From Actinokineospora terrae (GTDB lineage: Bacteria; Actinomycetota; Actinomycetes; Mycobacteriales; Pseudonocardiaceae): a DNA stretch of 58,000 nucleotides. Of the stretch, positions 16,932-27,300 are shown one piece after another. Both the position numbers and the translations under genes were made by a program. Positions within the stretch are counted from its first letter, which is position 1; every line of letters starts with the position of its first letter. Under the pieces are notes generated by a model. The model was not told where the DNA came from. It was given only the letters and a program-made list of their open reading frames with translations, and ran no database searches. The DNA lies in contig NZ_FOGI01000003.1 in the NCBI RefSeq assembly GCF_900111175.1, positions 494,856-552,855 on the forward strand, written 5' to 3'.

Positions 16932-17941
16932 CGGGTCTTGGCCTTCCTGCCCTTGGTCTTCTCGGTCTCGGTCGCCTCGACCTTCTCCTCGGCGACGTGG
17001 CCGGTGAGGGCGAGGAACACGTCGTCGAGGGTCGGCCGGTGCAGTGCGACGTCGAGCACCGCGACGTTCTCCTGGTCCAGCCTGCGCAGCGCCTCGACCA
17101 GCGCCTTCGGGCCGGTGTCGACCTTCACGTGCACCCGGCGCTGGTGGTCCTCGGTGGTCGGGGTGTCCGAGCCGACCTCGGCGAGCACCCGCGCGGTCGC
17201 GGCCAGCTCCGCGGCGTCGGCGACCACGATCTCCAGCCGCTCACCGCCGACCTGGGCCTTGAGCTGGTCGGCCGTGCCGCCCGCGATGACCTTCCCGTGG
17301 TCGATCACCAGGATGGTGTCGGCCAACTGGTCGGCCTCCTCCAGGTACTGGGTGGTCAGCAGGACCGTGGTCCCGTCGGCCACCAGCTCGCCGATGACCT
17401 CCCAGGTGTCGAGCCTGCCGCGCGGGTCGAGGCCGGTGGTGGGCTCGTCGAGCACGACGACGGCAGGCTCGGCCACCAGCGCGCCGCCGAGGTCGAGCCT
17501 GCGGCGCATGCCGCCGGAGTAGGTCTTGGCCGGGCGGTCACCGGCGTCGTCCAGGCGGAACCGGGAGATGAGCTCCCGCGCCCGCTTCGACGCGTCCGCG
17601 CGGGACATGCCGTAGAGCCTGCCGACCATGTAGAGGTTCTCGTAGCCGGTGAGGTGTTCGTCGACGGCCGCGTACTGGCCGGAGAGCCCGATGGAGCGGC
17701 GGACCGCGTCCGGGTCGGCGACGACGTCGTGGCCCGCGACGAACGCCTGGCCGGAGTCGGGTTTGAGCAGTGTGGTGAGGATGCGGACGGTGGTCGTCTT
17801 ACCGGCCCCGTTCGGCCCTAGCAGGCCGAGAACGGTTCCGGCTGGGATCTCCAGATCGACACCGTCCAGGGCGCGGGTTGACCCGAAGGTCTTGACCAGC
17901 GCTTCCGCGCGCACAGCGATCGAGGACGCGGGCGGGGGCAT
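16928..17941 (-). CDS. ABC transporter ATPase (DrrA-like)
   Basis: A 337-residue nucleotide-binding protein. Walker A is GPNGAGKTTT near residue 43, the Q-loop region is GLSGQYAAVDE, the signature is YSGGMRRRLDLGGAL, and Walker B is VVVLDEPTTGLDPRGR. The C-terminal extension after about residue 230, ending in LHRPTLDDVFLALTGHVAEE, is the DUF4162 region typical of daunorubicin-type (DrrA) exporters. It energises the adjoining permease. The lysine-rich tail is unusual but low complexity. Confidence 0.93.
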   Translation of the reverse strand: MPPPASSIAVRAEALVKTFGSTRALDGVDLEIPAGTVLGLLGPNGAGKTTTVRILTTLLKPDSGQAFVAGHDVVADPDAVRRSIGLSGQYAAVDEHLTGYENLYMVGRLYGMSRADASKRARELISRFRLDDAGDRPAKTYSGGMRRRLDLGGALVAEPAVVVLDEPTTGLDPRGRLDTWEVIGELVADGTTVLLTTQYLEEADQLADTILVIDHGKVIAGGTADQLKAQVGGERLEIVVADAAELAATARVLAEVGSDTPTTEDHQRRVHVKVDTGPKALVEALRRLDQENVAVLDVALHRPTLDDVFLALTGHVAEEKVEATETEKTKGRKAKTR

Positions 17942-18053
17942 GAGCCCTCCCTGAATAGACAGCAGTTGAGTACGCGGCGGAGGGTAGACCCACCCACCGA
18001 CAACTTGCCGCGATTTTCGTCAACCGGACTTTCCCCCACTTGGCGCGGGGGCG

Positions 18054-18656
18054 CTACAGGTCTACTCCGGTCCACTCCAGACAGTGCCACCCGGCCGGTC
18101 GCGGCTCCAGCAGCACGTGCCCGGTGTTGGGCAGCAGCGCGGCGTTGGTCACCTGCGCGCCGACGTTGTCGGCCAGCCATTCCGCGCCGAGGCGGATGAT
18201 CCCGCCGTGGCTGACGACCACGACGAGCCCGCTGGGGTGGGACTCGCGAATTCGCTCGATCGTGGACAGGTAGCGCTCTCGGATCTGCTCGCCGCTCTCA
18301 CCGCCGGGCATCGCGGCCGCGAGATCACCTTGGGTCCAACGCGTGTAGACCTCACCAAAGCTGCGCAGGGCGTGCTCGTCCGAGCGGCCCTCCAAATCAC
18401 CGACCTGTAACTCGTGCAGGCCCTCCACGACATCCACGGCCAACCCGTGCTGCTTCGCGACCGGTGCCGCTGTCTCCTGTGCGCGGATGGCGATGCTCGC
18501 GTAGACGGCGACCACCTCATCCCCCGCGAGGCGCTCCGCTAGCGCTGACGCTTGGCGGTGGCCCATCTCGGTAAGAGACGGACCGGGCGGTCGGGAGTCG
18601 AGCGCGTGGCGGAGGTTAGAGGGAGTCTCGCCGTGCCGGGCGAGCATCAATCTCAC
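18054..18656 (-). CDS. Histidine phosphatase family protein
   Basis: A 200-residue phosphoglycerate-mutase-fold phosphatase. The catalytic RHG motif is in LMLARHGETPSNL near the N-terminus, LHELQVGDLEGRSDE forms the usual specificity region, and the second catalytic His is in VVVVSHGGIIRL. Its GTG start overlaps the pheA stop (GTGA), so it is translated from the pheA messenger. Similar phosphatases are often found next to pheA in Actinobacteria, but the substrate is not known. Confidence 0.88.
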   Translation of the reverse strand: MRLMLARHGETPSNLRHALDSRPPGPSLTEMGHRQASALAERLAGDEVVAVYASIAIRAQETAAPVAKQHGLAVDVVEGLHELQVGDLEGRSDEHALRSFGEVYTRWTQGDLAAAMPGGESGEQIRERYLSTIERIRESHPSGLVVVVSHGGIIRLGAEWLADNVGAQVTNAALLPNTGHVLLEPRPAGWHCLEWTGVDL

Positions 18657-19570
18657 GGCTGCTCGCCGCGGAGGAGCGCGGCCACCCACGTCCCGGACAA
18701 CTCGTAGTCGGCAGCGCGATGCGGCGCGGTCACCTCTGTCGCGTTGCCTTCTGCCTTGGGATAAGAACCCAGGAACAGGACCCTCTGACTCCGGCGGCGG
18801 AGCGCGCCTAGAGCGTCGGCGACGCGGGGCTCGGAGATGTGGCCGTCAAAGTCGAGGTAGAACCGGTACTCGCCGAAGCGGTTGCGCAGCGGGCGGGACT
18901 CGATGCGGGTCAGGTTGATGCCGCGGCTGGCGAACTCGTTGAGCACCGCCGCGAGCTCCCCCGGCTGGTGCGACAGGACCACGATCACCGAGGTGCGGTC
19001 GGCGCCGGTCGCCTCGGGCAGCCGCTCGGGGCGGGCCAGCAGCAGGAACCGGGTGATCGCGTCGCGCTCGTCGGCGACGTCGGTGGCCAGCACGTCGAGC
19101 GAGTAGTGGCTCGCGGCGACCGGGGCGGTCACGGCCGCGTCGAACTCGCCGGACTGCACGCCGACCGCGGCACCGGCGGTGGACGAGGCAGGCCTGCGCG
19201 CCGCGTCCGGCATGGTGTCCTGGATCCAGCGCTCGACCTGGGCGAGGGCGTGCGGGTGGCTGGCGATCGAGCGGACGTCGGCGGCCTTGAGGCCGGGGCG
19301 CACCAGGATCGAGAACCGGATCGGCAGCAGGTACTCGGCGAGGGCGACCACCGGCGGGGCGTCCGCGGCGAGGGTGTCCATGGCCGCGGAGACCGCGCCC
19401 TCCACCGAGTTCTCGATCGGCACGCACGCCAGCTCCGCCAGCCCGGACCGGACCGCGCCCACGGCCTCGGGGATGGTCGGCATGGGCAGGAAGTCGGCGC
19501 CGGGGGCGAGGGCCCGTGCGGCCTGTTCGGTGAAGGTCCCCTTGGGTCCGAAGTACGCGGTTGTCGGCAC
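18653..19570 (-). CDS. pheA: Prephenate dehydratase
   Basis: Converts prephenate to phenylpyruvate, the committed step to phenylalanine. The 305-residue stand-alone enzyme shows YFGPKGTFTEQAA at the start, ACVPIENSVEGAV and the TRFLLLAR catalytic motif. A C-terminal ACT domain (SHQPGELAAVLNEFASRGIN, then TRIESRP, the ESRP feedback-site motif) binds phenylalanine. GTG 19570 (VPTTAYFGPKG) fits the family better than the frame start at 19603. It is followed, with overlap, by a histidine phosphatase. Confidence 0.95.
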   Translation of the reverse strand: MPTTAYFGPKGTFTEQAARALAPGADFLPMPTIPEAVGAVRSGLAELACVPIENSVEGAVSAAMDTLAADAPPVVALAEYLLPIRFSILVRPGLKAADVRSIASHPHALAQVERWIQDTMPDAARRPASSTAGAAVGVQSGEFDAAVTAPVAASHYSLDVLATDVADERDAITRFLLLARPERLPEATGADRTSVIVVLSHQPGELAAVLNEFASRGINLTRIESRPLRNRFGEYRFYLDFDGHISEPRVADALGALRRRSQRVLFLGSYPKAEGNATEVTAPHRAADYELSGTWVAALLRGEQP

Positions 19571-19655
19571 GCGGACCACAGTACGCAGGCCCAACCGCTG
19601 CACGGGGATGTGGCGCTTGCCAAACGGCGGTTACCCCCGGTGTCCCCCGGATGCC

Positions 19656-20285
19656 ATGCTGGCAACCGTGACCGCGGACTCGGAGACCGGCATGGTCGCG
19701 GCGACCCGCCGCGGGCCCGGCCCCCTCGAACTGGTCCTATGCGCGGTGGGTGAATCCCTCGCGACAGCCTGGGAAACAGCCGCCGAAGGTAGGCCGCACA
19801 TCCGTGTCCATCGTGGATCGGTGCTAGAGGTTCAAGCGGACGCGGTGGTGTCTCCGGCGAACTCCTACGGCTGGATGCGCGGTGGCGTGGACGCTGTCTA
19901 CGCCGAGCACTTCCCCGCGATCGAGCAGCGGGTCCGTAGCGCGGTCTTGGCCTACCACGGCGGTGAGCTTCCGATCGGCGAGGCGTTGATCGTGCCTACG
20001 GGCGCCAAGCGGCCCGCGTGGCTCATCACCGCACCGACCATGAAGGAGCCCGCGCAGGCTCTCGCGGCCGAGACCGTCCACCCCTATCTAGCCGCTAGGG
20101 CCGTTTTCCGGCTCTGGCGGGACGGGGTGTTCGACAACGGCGCACCCGTGCGGGGGACAGTGGGGACGATCGCCATGCCGGGGCTGGGCACCGGTGTCGG
20201 CGGGGTGCCACCGCACGTCTGCGCGCGCCAGCTGGCCGCCGCCTGGGACGCGGTGTTCGAGCCGGGCAGTGTGGCACGAACCTGA
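19656..20285 (+). CDS. Macro domain protein
   Basis: A protein of about 209 residues built almost entirely of a macro domain, which binds or hydrolyses ADP-ribose derivatives. Visible motifs are IRVHRGSVLEVQADAVVSPA followed by NSYGWMRGGVDAVY (ADP-ribose pocket), GEALIVPTGAKRPAWLI, and GTVGTIAMPGLGTGVGGVPP (phosphate-binding loop). Three starts are in frame (ATG 19656, GTG 19668, ATG 19692) and none has a clear ribosome binding site, so the first 12 residues are uncertain. No ADP-ribosyltransferase is adjacent. Confidence 0.85.
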   Translation: MLATVTADSETGMVAATRRGPGPLELVLCAVGESLATAWETAAEGRPHIRVHRGSVLEVQADAVVSPANSYGWMRGGVDAVYAEHFPAIEQRVRSAVLAYHGGELPIGEALIVPTGAKRPAWLITAPTMKEPAQALAAETVHPYLAARAVFRLWRDGVFDNGAPVRGTVGTIAMPGLGTGVGGVPPHVCARQLAAAWDAVFEPGSVART

Positions 20286-20412
20286 TGTTCGCGGCGACGT
20301 CATGTGCGCCACACCTGTTGTCCCCTGATCGGTGCATTCGGTCACAGCGCGAACCCCGCCCCAGCACCTACGTTGACTCCCGTACACCCATTCCGGCGCG
20401 AGGGAGCCCGAG

Positions 20413-21342
20413 ATGGCGCGGGTCCGTGAGCTGAGCCCCTACGTGGAGCTGCGCCGCGAGCAGTGGCGGGAGCTGCGCGAGTCGACGCCGCTGCCGCTGA
20501 ACCTCGACGAGCTGGTCGAGCTGCGCGGGCTCGGCGACCCGGTCGACCTGGACGAGGTGGTCGACGTCTACCTGCCACTGTCCCGGCTGATCTCGCTGCA
20601 GGTCGCGGCCAGGCAGCGGCTCTACAACACCACCGTCGAGTTCCTCGGTGAGGACAGTCCGGCCAAGGTGCCGTTCGTGATCGGCATCGCTGGCAGCGTC
20701 GCGGTCGGCAAGTCGACCACCGCCCGGCTGCTGCGGCTGCTGCTGGCCCGCTGGCCGGACCACCCGCACGTCGACCTGGTGACCACCGACGGCTTCCTGT
20801 TCCCGCGCGCGGAGCTGGACCGGCGGAACCTGATGAGCCGCAAGGGCTTCCCGGAGAGCTACGACCGGCGGGCGTTGCTGCGGTTTGTGTCCGAGGTGAA
20901 GGCGGGCGCCGACGAGGTCCGGGCGCCGGTGTACTCGCACCTGGCCTACGACATCCTGCCCGGCGAGGAGCAGGTTGTGCGCAGGCCGGACATCCTGATC
21001 GTGGAGGGCCTGAACGTCCTGCAGCCCGCCGCCAGGCTCGCCGTGTCGGACCTGTTCGACTTCTCGATCTACGTCGACGCGCACTCCGACGACATCGAGC
21101 GCTGGTACATCGACCGGTTCCTGGCGCTGAGGCACACCGCGTTCTCCGACCCGGCGTCGCACTTCCACCACTACGCGAGCCTGACCGACGCCGAGGCCGT
21201 CGCCGAGGCGACCCGGCTGTGGAAGCAGATCAACGAGCCGAACCTGGCCCACAACATCCTCCCGACCCGGCCACGCGCGACGCTGGTGCTGCGCAAGGGC
21301 GCGAACCACCGGATCAGCCGAGTTCGACTCCGTAAGCTCTAG
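20413..21342 (+). CDS. coaA: Pantothenate kinase, type I
   Basis: Phosphorylates pantothenate, the first and regulated step of coenzyme A synthesis. The 309-residue protein matches bacterial CoaA from end to end: N-terminal [11 protein letters not shown], the P-loop [17 protein letters not shown], the [11 protein letters not shown] strand, [10 protein letters not shown], the IVEGLNVLQ strand and the [19 protein letters not shown]-terminus. A GAGGGAG ribosome binding site precedes the ATG. The DevR-like regulator starts four bases after its stop and may be co-transcribed. Confidence 0.97.
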   Translation: MARVRELSPYVELRREQWRELRESTPLPLNLDELVELRGLGDPVDLDEVVDVYLPLSRLISLQVAARQRLYNTTVEFLGEDSPAKVPFVIGIAGSVAVGKSTTARLLRLLLARWPDHPHVDLVTTDGFLFPRAELDRRNLMSRKGFPESYDRRALLRFVSEVKAGADEVRAPVYSHLAYDILPGEEQVVRRPDILIVEGLNVLQPAARLAVSDLFDFSIYVDAHSDDIERWYIDRFLALRHTAFSDPASHFHHYASLTDAEAVAEATRLWKQINEPNLAHNILPTRPRATLVLRKGANHRISRVRLRKL

Positions 21343-21346
21343 AGCC

Positions 21347-21982
21347 GTGATCAGGGTGCTGCTCGTCGACGACCACGAGGTGGTCCGGCGCGGGCTGCGC
21401 GACCTGCTCGACGGCGAGGACGACATAGAGGTCGTCGCCCAGGCTGGTGGAGTCGGCGAGGCTCTTGCGCTGACTTCGTCGTTGGCCTCATCGCGGCCGG
21501 TTGACGTCGCCGTTGTCGACATGCGGCTGCCGGACGGGGACGGGGTAGCGCTGTGCCGGTCGCTGCGAGCGCTGGCGGTGCCTCCGGCGTGCCTGGTGCT
21601 CACGGCGTTCGACGACGAGTCCGCCCTCATCGAGGCGATCATGGCGGGCGCGGCGGGCTACCTGTTGAAGCAGGTCAGAGGGCATGACCTGGTGAACGCG
21701 GTGCGTGAAGTCGCCGCGGGTAGGTCACTCCTCGACCCGGTGACGACGGCCCACGTCCTGGACCGGATGCGACGCAGCGTGGAGGCCGACGAGCTGGCGG
21801 GCCTCACCGAGCGCGAACGCGAGGTGCTCGCCCTGGTCGGCGACGGGATGTCGAACCGCGAGATCGCCGAGCGGCTCTTCCTGGCCGAGAAGACGGTCAA
21901 GAACCACGTCACGTCGGTGCTGGCCAAGCTCGGGATGCAGCGCCGCACCCAGGCCGTCGCCTGGTTCGCCCGACGGCGCTGA
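21347..21982 (+). CDS. DevR/DosR-like response regulator
   Basis: A 211-residue NarL-family regulator that resembles mycobacterial DevR (DosR) along its whole length: VDDHEVVRRGLRDLL at the start, phospho-acceptor D58 in VVDMRLPDGDG, GAAGYLLKQVRGHDL, AAGRSLLDPVT linker and the DNA-binding FLAEKTVKNHVTSVLAKLGM helix with RRTQA behind it. DevR binds 20-bp boxes centred on GGGAC-N4-GTCCC; two such sites lie upstream of cydA at 30127-30165. The matching kinase is encoded on the other strand at 23231-24382, separated only by an acyltransferase gene. Confidence 0.88.
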   Translation: MIRVLLVDDHEVVRRGLRDLLDGEDDIEVVAQAGGVGEALALTSSLASSRPVDVAVVDMRLPDGDGVALCRSLRALAVPPACLVLTAFDDESALIEAIMAGAAGYLLKQVRGHDLVNAVREVAAGRSLLDPVTTAHVLDRMRRSVEADELAGLTEREREVLALVGDGMSNREIAERLFLAEKTVKNHVTSVLAKLGMQRRTQAVAWFARRR

Positions 21983-22074
21983 CCTGCCGCCTCGCCCACG
22001 AAGGCGGGACTGGACAGGGGAACACGAGTGGGTCCCGTAGACTCGGTTGGCCGATTACACCTTTGGGGGCCCGT

Positions 22075-23256
22075 GTGCGAACGCTGGACCACGCCGACTT
22101 CCTGGACATGCGGCGCTTCCCCGCGCTCGACGGGTTGCGCGCGTTCGCGGCGGTCATCGTCATCATGTTCCACTTCGCCGGGCCCAAGTACCTGTGGCTG
22201 TCCGGCTGGACCGGCGTCTACGTGTTCTTCGTGCTGTCCGGGTTCCTGATCACCACGCTGCTGCTGCGCGAGCAGGACCGCACCGGGCGGGTGTCGCTCA
22301 AGGCGTTCTACCTGCGCCGGGTGTTCCGGATCCTGCCGCCCTACCTGGTGATCCTGGGCGGCATCGTGATCTTCGTGTACCTGCGCGGCGAGTTCCGGTT
22401 CCGGTTCATGCCCGAGGTGCTGCCGTACTACCTGACCTTCTTCAACGAGTTCCTGCCCGGCGTCTACCCGACCGCGCCGGACAACTTCTTCTCCGGCTCG
22501 TGGACGCTGGGCATCGAGGAGAAGTTCTACCTGTTCTGGCCGTTCCTGCTGGTCATGGCCGGTGCGGTCGGGCTGGCGGCGGCGTGGCGCAAGCTGGCGT
22601 TCGCGGTGGGCGCGCTCGCGGTGATGATCGCGCTGGTGCCCATCACCAGCGGCTGGCTGATGCACGGCTCGCAGAAGACGCTCTACATCTCCACGATCCA
22701 CTACTCGATCCTGCTGATCGGCTGCGTGCTGGCCGTGGTGATGCACCACCGGCGCACGTACGCGCTGGTGAAGCCGCTGACCCACCCGCTGGCGGCCATC
22801 CCGGTCGTCGCCGTGTTCGCGGTGCTGCACGTGAACATGGAAGACCTGTGGTGGGACACCGAGAACAACCTCGCGCTGTTCCTGGTCTACGGCGTGGTCG
22901 TGGCCCTGCTGCTGGTCGTGCTGATCGCGCCGGGGCCGATGCGGTGGGTGCTCTCCACCAGGCCGATGCGGTTCGTCGGCGAGCGGTCGTACTCGCTGTA
23001 CCTGCTCCAGCAGCCGGTGCACTTCATCGTGGTGCTGACCATCCCGTCGCTGGCGCAGAACCGGCTCATCACCGCGCTGGTGGTGGTCCTGGTCGGGCTC
23101 GCGATCGCCGACCTGATCCACCGCTGGGTCGAGCAGCCCGCGATCAACTACGGCAAGCGCCTGATCGCCCGGCGCCGGGCCAAGCGCGCCGAGGCCGCCC
23201 AGGCGATGGACGAGACCCAGCCGATCCCGGTCACAAAGGTCGCGACACCCGCCTGA
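22075..23256 (+). CDS. Acyltransferase 3 family membrane protein (OafA-like)
   Basis: A 393-residue protein with about ten membrane helices that would O-acylate a cell-surface glycan or lipid. The N-terminus has the family motif PALDGLRAFAAVIVIMFHF, with RLFRILPPYL-like FYLRRVFRILPPYLV after helix 2, GSWTLGIEEKFYLFWPFLL, and a late SYSLYLLQQPVHF helix. GTG 22075 is preferred (GGGGG upstream) over TTG 22063. The final 26 bases overlap the 3' end of the kinase gene on the opposite strand. Confidence 0.85.
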   Translation: MRTLDHADFLDMRRFPALDGLRAFAAVIVIMFHFAGPKYLWLSGWTGVYVFFVLSGFLITTLLLREQDRTGRVSLKAFYLRRVFRILPPYLVILGGIVIFVYLRGEFRFRFMPEVLPYYLTFFNEFLPGVYPTAPDNFFSGSWTLGIEEKFYLFWPFLLVMAGAVGLAAAWRKLAFAVGALAVMIALVPITSGWLMHGSQKTLYISTIHYSILLIGCVLAVVMHHRRTYALVKPLTHPLAAIPVVAVFAVLHVNMEDLWWDTENNLALFLVYGVVVALLLVVLIAPGPMRWVLSTRPMRFVGERSYSLYLLQQPVHFIVVLTIPSLAQNRLITALVVVLVGLAIADLIHRWVEQPAINYGKRLIARRRAKRAEAAQAMDETQPIPVTKVATPA

Positions 23257-24382
23257 GCGGGACCTCCCAGGTCACGGTGGTGCCGCTGCGGGGGGACGAG
23301 CGCACGTGGCAGTGCCCGTCGACCTGCTCGGCGCGTTCCCTGAGGTTCTTCAGGCCGCGCTCGGAGACCCCCTGCGGGATGCCGCAACCGTCGTCGGCGA
23401 TGGTCAGGCGGAGCGTGGCGGGGGTCCGGACGAGGTGCACCGCGACGCGCAGGGCGCCCGCGTGCCTGACGACGTTGGACAGGGCCTCCCGGAGCGCCGC
23501 ACGGAGGTGGTCGGCCAGGTCAGCGGGCACGTCCGCGATGTCGCCGGTGATCTCGAAGCTGGGGTCGAACCCGAGCAGTTCGCGCGCTGTGGCGACCTCC
23601 GCCTCCACGGACTCGGCCAGGTCGGCCTGCGGCGCGGGGTCGGGGTTGCGCAGGGTGCGGACGACGGCCCGGACATCGGCGATGGCGGCGTCGAGCTGAT
23701 CCACGGCGTCGGTGAGGCGGGTGGCGTCCGGCTTGGGGAGCTTGCGCGTGGGGCGGCGGGCTAGAAGGTCCAACTGCATGCCTGCGGCGTAGAGGCGCTG
23801 GATGATCACGTCGTGGAGATCGCGGGCTATGCGTTCGCGTTCTTCATAGAGGCCGACGCGCTCGTGGGCGTTACGTCCTTCGGCTAGGACTAGGACCAGG
23901 CCAGCTTGTGCGGCGAAGGCTGTCAGGACCTCCACCGTGCCGCCGGTGAAAGGCTTGCGTCCCCGGCGGCGGTAGACGGTGAGGGCGCCTAGACGTGACT
24001 CGCGCGTACCGAAGGGGGCAGCGGCGAAGGGACCGTAGGCGGTGAGTTCACGGGGGACGTAAGGGGACGTGCGCGGGTCCGTGGTCACGTCATCGGCCAC
24101 GATCGGAACGCCACCCCTAGCAACCCTCGCCGCCGACGACCGCGACGACAGGACCAGGCCGATGGGATTGGTCGCGCGAGCCCCGTATGCCGCCTCCACG
24201 GTGAGGGAGCCGTCATCGCTACCGGCCATGACTAGCCCTAGATCCGCCTCAGCCAACTCGGCGGCAGCGCGCACTACGAGATCCAGCACTGCGTCCGGGT
24301 CTTGGCCGGAGAGCGCTGCCGTGGCGATCTCGGTGGAGGCGGTAAGCGTCCGCGCGGCGAGGGTGGGGTCCATGGTCACCAT
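23231..24382 (-). CDS. DevS-like GAF sensor histidine kinase
   Basis: A 383-residue soluble kinase with one GAF domain (about residues 28-168) and a HisKA_3/HATPase module. The phospho-accepting H190 is in ERIARDLHDVIIQRLYAAGM, which closely matches mycobacterial DevS/DosT. The GAF domain contains no histidine and no cysteine, so it cannot hold heme through a His ligand as DevS does; the signal must differ. The HATPase region includes DDGCGIPQGVSERGLKNLRERAE. Its ATG overlaps the cydDC stop by one base (TGATG), making it the last cistron of the cyd operon. Confidence 0.87.
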   Translation of the reverse strand: MVTMDPTLAARTLTASTEIATAALSGQDPDAVLDLVVRAAAELAEADLGLVMAGSDDGSLTVEAAYGARATNPIGLVLSSRSSAARVARGGVPIVADDVTTDPRTSPYVPRELTAYGPFAAAPFGTRESRLGALTVYRRRGRKPFTGGTVEVLTAFAAQAGLVLVLAEGRNAHERVGLYEERERIARDLHDVIIQRLYAAGMQLDLLARRPTRKLPKPDATRLTDAVDQLDAAIADVRAVVRTLRNPDPAPQADLAESVEAEVATARELLGFDPSFEITGDIADVPADLADHLRAALREALSNVVRHAGALRVAVHLVRTPATLRLTIADDGCGIPQGVSERGLKNLRERAEQVDGHCHVRSSPRSGTTVTWEVPLRRVSRPL

Positions 24383-27300
24383 CAGGCTAGGCCCTCACCA
24401 ACGCGTTCCAGCTGGAGGTCGTGGCGCACGGGATCGGCCTGGGGTGGGGCGAGGTGCACGGTGATGTCGGCGTGGGTGGCTTCTTCGGGGCGGTGGGTGA
24501 TGTGGAGGACGGTCTTGCCTGCGAGGGCTTCGCGGAGGGTTTTCAGGACGCGGGTGGCGGTGGGGGTGTCCAGGTGGGCGGTGGGTTCGTCGAGCACGAC
24601 TAGGTCGGCGTCGGCTAGGAGGGCTCGGGCTAGGGCTAGGCGTTGGGCTTCGCCGCCGGAGGTGGTGGTGGCGGTGGTGTTCAGGTCGAAGCCGGGGAGG
24701 GCTGACTGGGTTAGGGCAGCCGCCAGGTCCGCATCGGTGGCGTGGGGGTTGGCGAGTTTGAGGTTCTCGCGGACGGTGGTGGAGATGAGCATGGGGTCTT
24801 GGGGGCACCAGGCGACGGTGGGTGGGCGGGTCAGGGTGCCGGATTCCGGGGTCAGGAAGCCGAGGAGCACGGCCGCCAGGGTTGATTTGCCCGCGCCGGA
24901 TGGGCCGACGACGGCTGCGTGGGTGCCGGGGGGCAGGTGGAGATCGAGTCCGCTCAGGGCGGGTCGCGATGCGCCGGGCCAGCGGGCGGTGACGTTCTCC
25001 AGGTGGACGGCGGCGCCGGGAGTCCACTGCCGGGGACCGGCGGGCGGGGCGGACTCGAGGGCGGTGATGCGGGTGTGGGCGGCGCGCAAGGCGGTCAGGT
25101 GGGTCATCGCAGGCGGTAGGAGCGCGAGGACCTCGGCCAGCGCGAGCGGGACTAGAGCCACGATCGGGATCAGAACCGGGTCGATGCCCACGGCCAAGTA
25201 GGTGCTCACGACCGTGGCCGCGCCAAGAAGCAGGGTGATCAGCGCCTGACCGGCTCCCGCGCCGAAGGCCTGTCGCTTGGCACGGGCCACGAGAGCAGCG
25301 TCGGCAGAGGCTAGAGCCGCGCGGTGCTGGGTGTGCCTACCGAACGCGATCAGGTCTGCCGCGCAGGCGAACAGGGTGAGCACCCCAGCCGCGACAGTGC
25401 GTCGGCCCTCCGACAGCGCGGTAGTGGCCCGGCGCTCGGCGACAAGAGACACCAACGGCGCACCTAGACCGGCAAGGACCACCGCGACCGCTAGGGCGAG
25501 ACCAGCGCTCGGCAGGATCGCGGTCTGCACGGCGATAGCGGCAACGCACGCACCCAGGGCCACCAGCGGCGGCACCAACACGCGCGGAGTCAGGTCGCGA
25601 ACCGTGTCGACGTCATCGACGAACCGGCGCAGCCCCTCACCCGATCGCAGGCCGAGCGCCCGCGCAGGCCCGATGCGGACAAGCGCTTGCCACAGACGAA
25701 CCCGCAGGTCAGTCGCGGTCCGGAAGACAGCGTCGTGGACGGCGAGGCGCTCGGCGTAGCGCAGGGCTGCCCGGGCGAGGCCGAAGGCGCGGACACCGAC
25801 GACGGCGACGGACAGGGTGAGGATCGGCGGCTGCTGGGCGGCCTTGGCGATCAACCAGGCCGACAGCGCGGCGAGCAGCACGCCACACACGAGCGCCGCC
25901 GACCCCAGCGCGGCACCGCCCAGCATCCGGCGGTTGATCAAGCCCCGCAGCGAGTCGGACCCGGCCACCGCCTCGTCCGCGACGTCCACGTGGGGGCGGG
26001 CGACGGGCTCCGTCTGCGCTGCCTCGACCGCGCGGTGGGTGGCCATGATGACGGCGACGCCCCGGTCAGCGGCCTTCTCGATGGCCGCCATGACGGTGGC
26101 CGCGGTAGCCGGGTCGAGGTGGGCGGTCGGCTCGTCCAGCAGGAGCAGGCGCGTTCCCGGTCGAGCCAGGGCCCGCAGGAGCGCCACCCGCTGCCGCTCC
26201 CCCGCCGAGAGTTCAACAATCCTACGATCCAACAAGTGAACAATCCCAAGCTCGGCAGCCAAGCCCGGGTCGTCGACCTCATCGGCCACAACAGCCTCAG
26301 CGAACTCAGGCCGCTGTGGCACCCACGTGACGACTTGTCGCCAAATCGACATATCGACATCGGATAGGGGAGTGCCGTCCACCTCAACAGCGCCCTCGAA
26401 CGGCACGAACCCGAGCAGCGCGGCGAAGGCAGTCGACTTGCCCGAACCACTGGCAGAGCTCAACCGGACGATCTCGCCCGGCCGCACCACCAACGACAGA
26501 CCATCAGGCGCGTACCCACCGCGTCGATGCACCCGCAAGCCGTCGATCCGCAGCTCCCTGAACCCATCGACCGCGCGACTCCCGCGAGCAGCGACGACCG
26601 GGATCTCCGCGACCCGCCGAATCGCCTCTAGGCCATCTTCGCTGGCGTGATGGGCAGCCCCAGCGGCCCGCAGCGGCAGGTAGCACTCAGGGACCACGAT
26701 CAGTACGAACAGACCCACGGCCAAGGTGAGGTCACCGGCCACCAGCCGCACACCGATCACGACCGCGACAAGCGCCACCGACAGCGTCGCCACCAGCTCC
26801 AGAGCGAACGCCGACATGAACGCCACTCGCAGCACACCGAGCGTGCCGCGCCGATGAGCGTCCGAGACCGTCCGCACGGCCTCCGCCTGCGCCGACGCCC
26901 GCCGGAACGCCGTCAGGACCGGCAGCGCGCGCACCAACTCCAGCAGGTTGCCCGACAACCGCTCGGTCGCCGCAGCGGCGGGACCCACCCGGTCTTCGGT
27001 GTAGCGACCGATGACCACCGCGAACAGCGGGATCAACGGCACCGTCAGCGCCACCACCAGAGCAGAAGGCCAGTCCACGAACAGGATCGATGCGCCCACC
27101 GCCAACGGCGCCACGGCAGCGGTAACCAGCGCAGGTAGGTACACCCCGAAGTAGGCGTCCAGCGCGTCAAGCCCGCGCGTCGCCAGCGAGGTCAGCTCCC
27201 CCACTCCACGCGCGGCGATCCACTCGGGCCCTAGAGCCAACGCACGATCCAGGGTGATCGCGCGCAGTTCCTCTTTCGCCCCAGCCGCCGCGCGCGTTGA

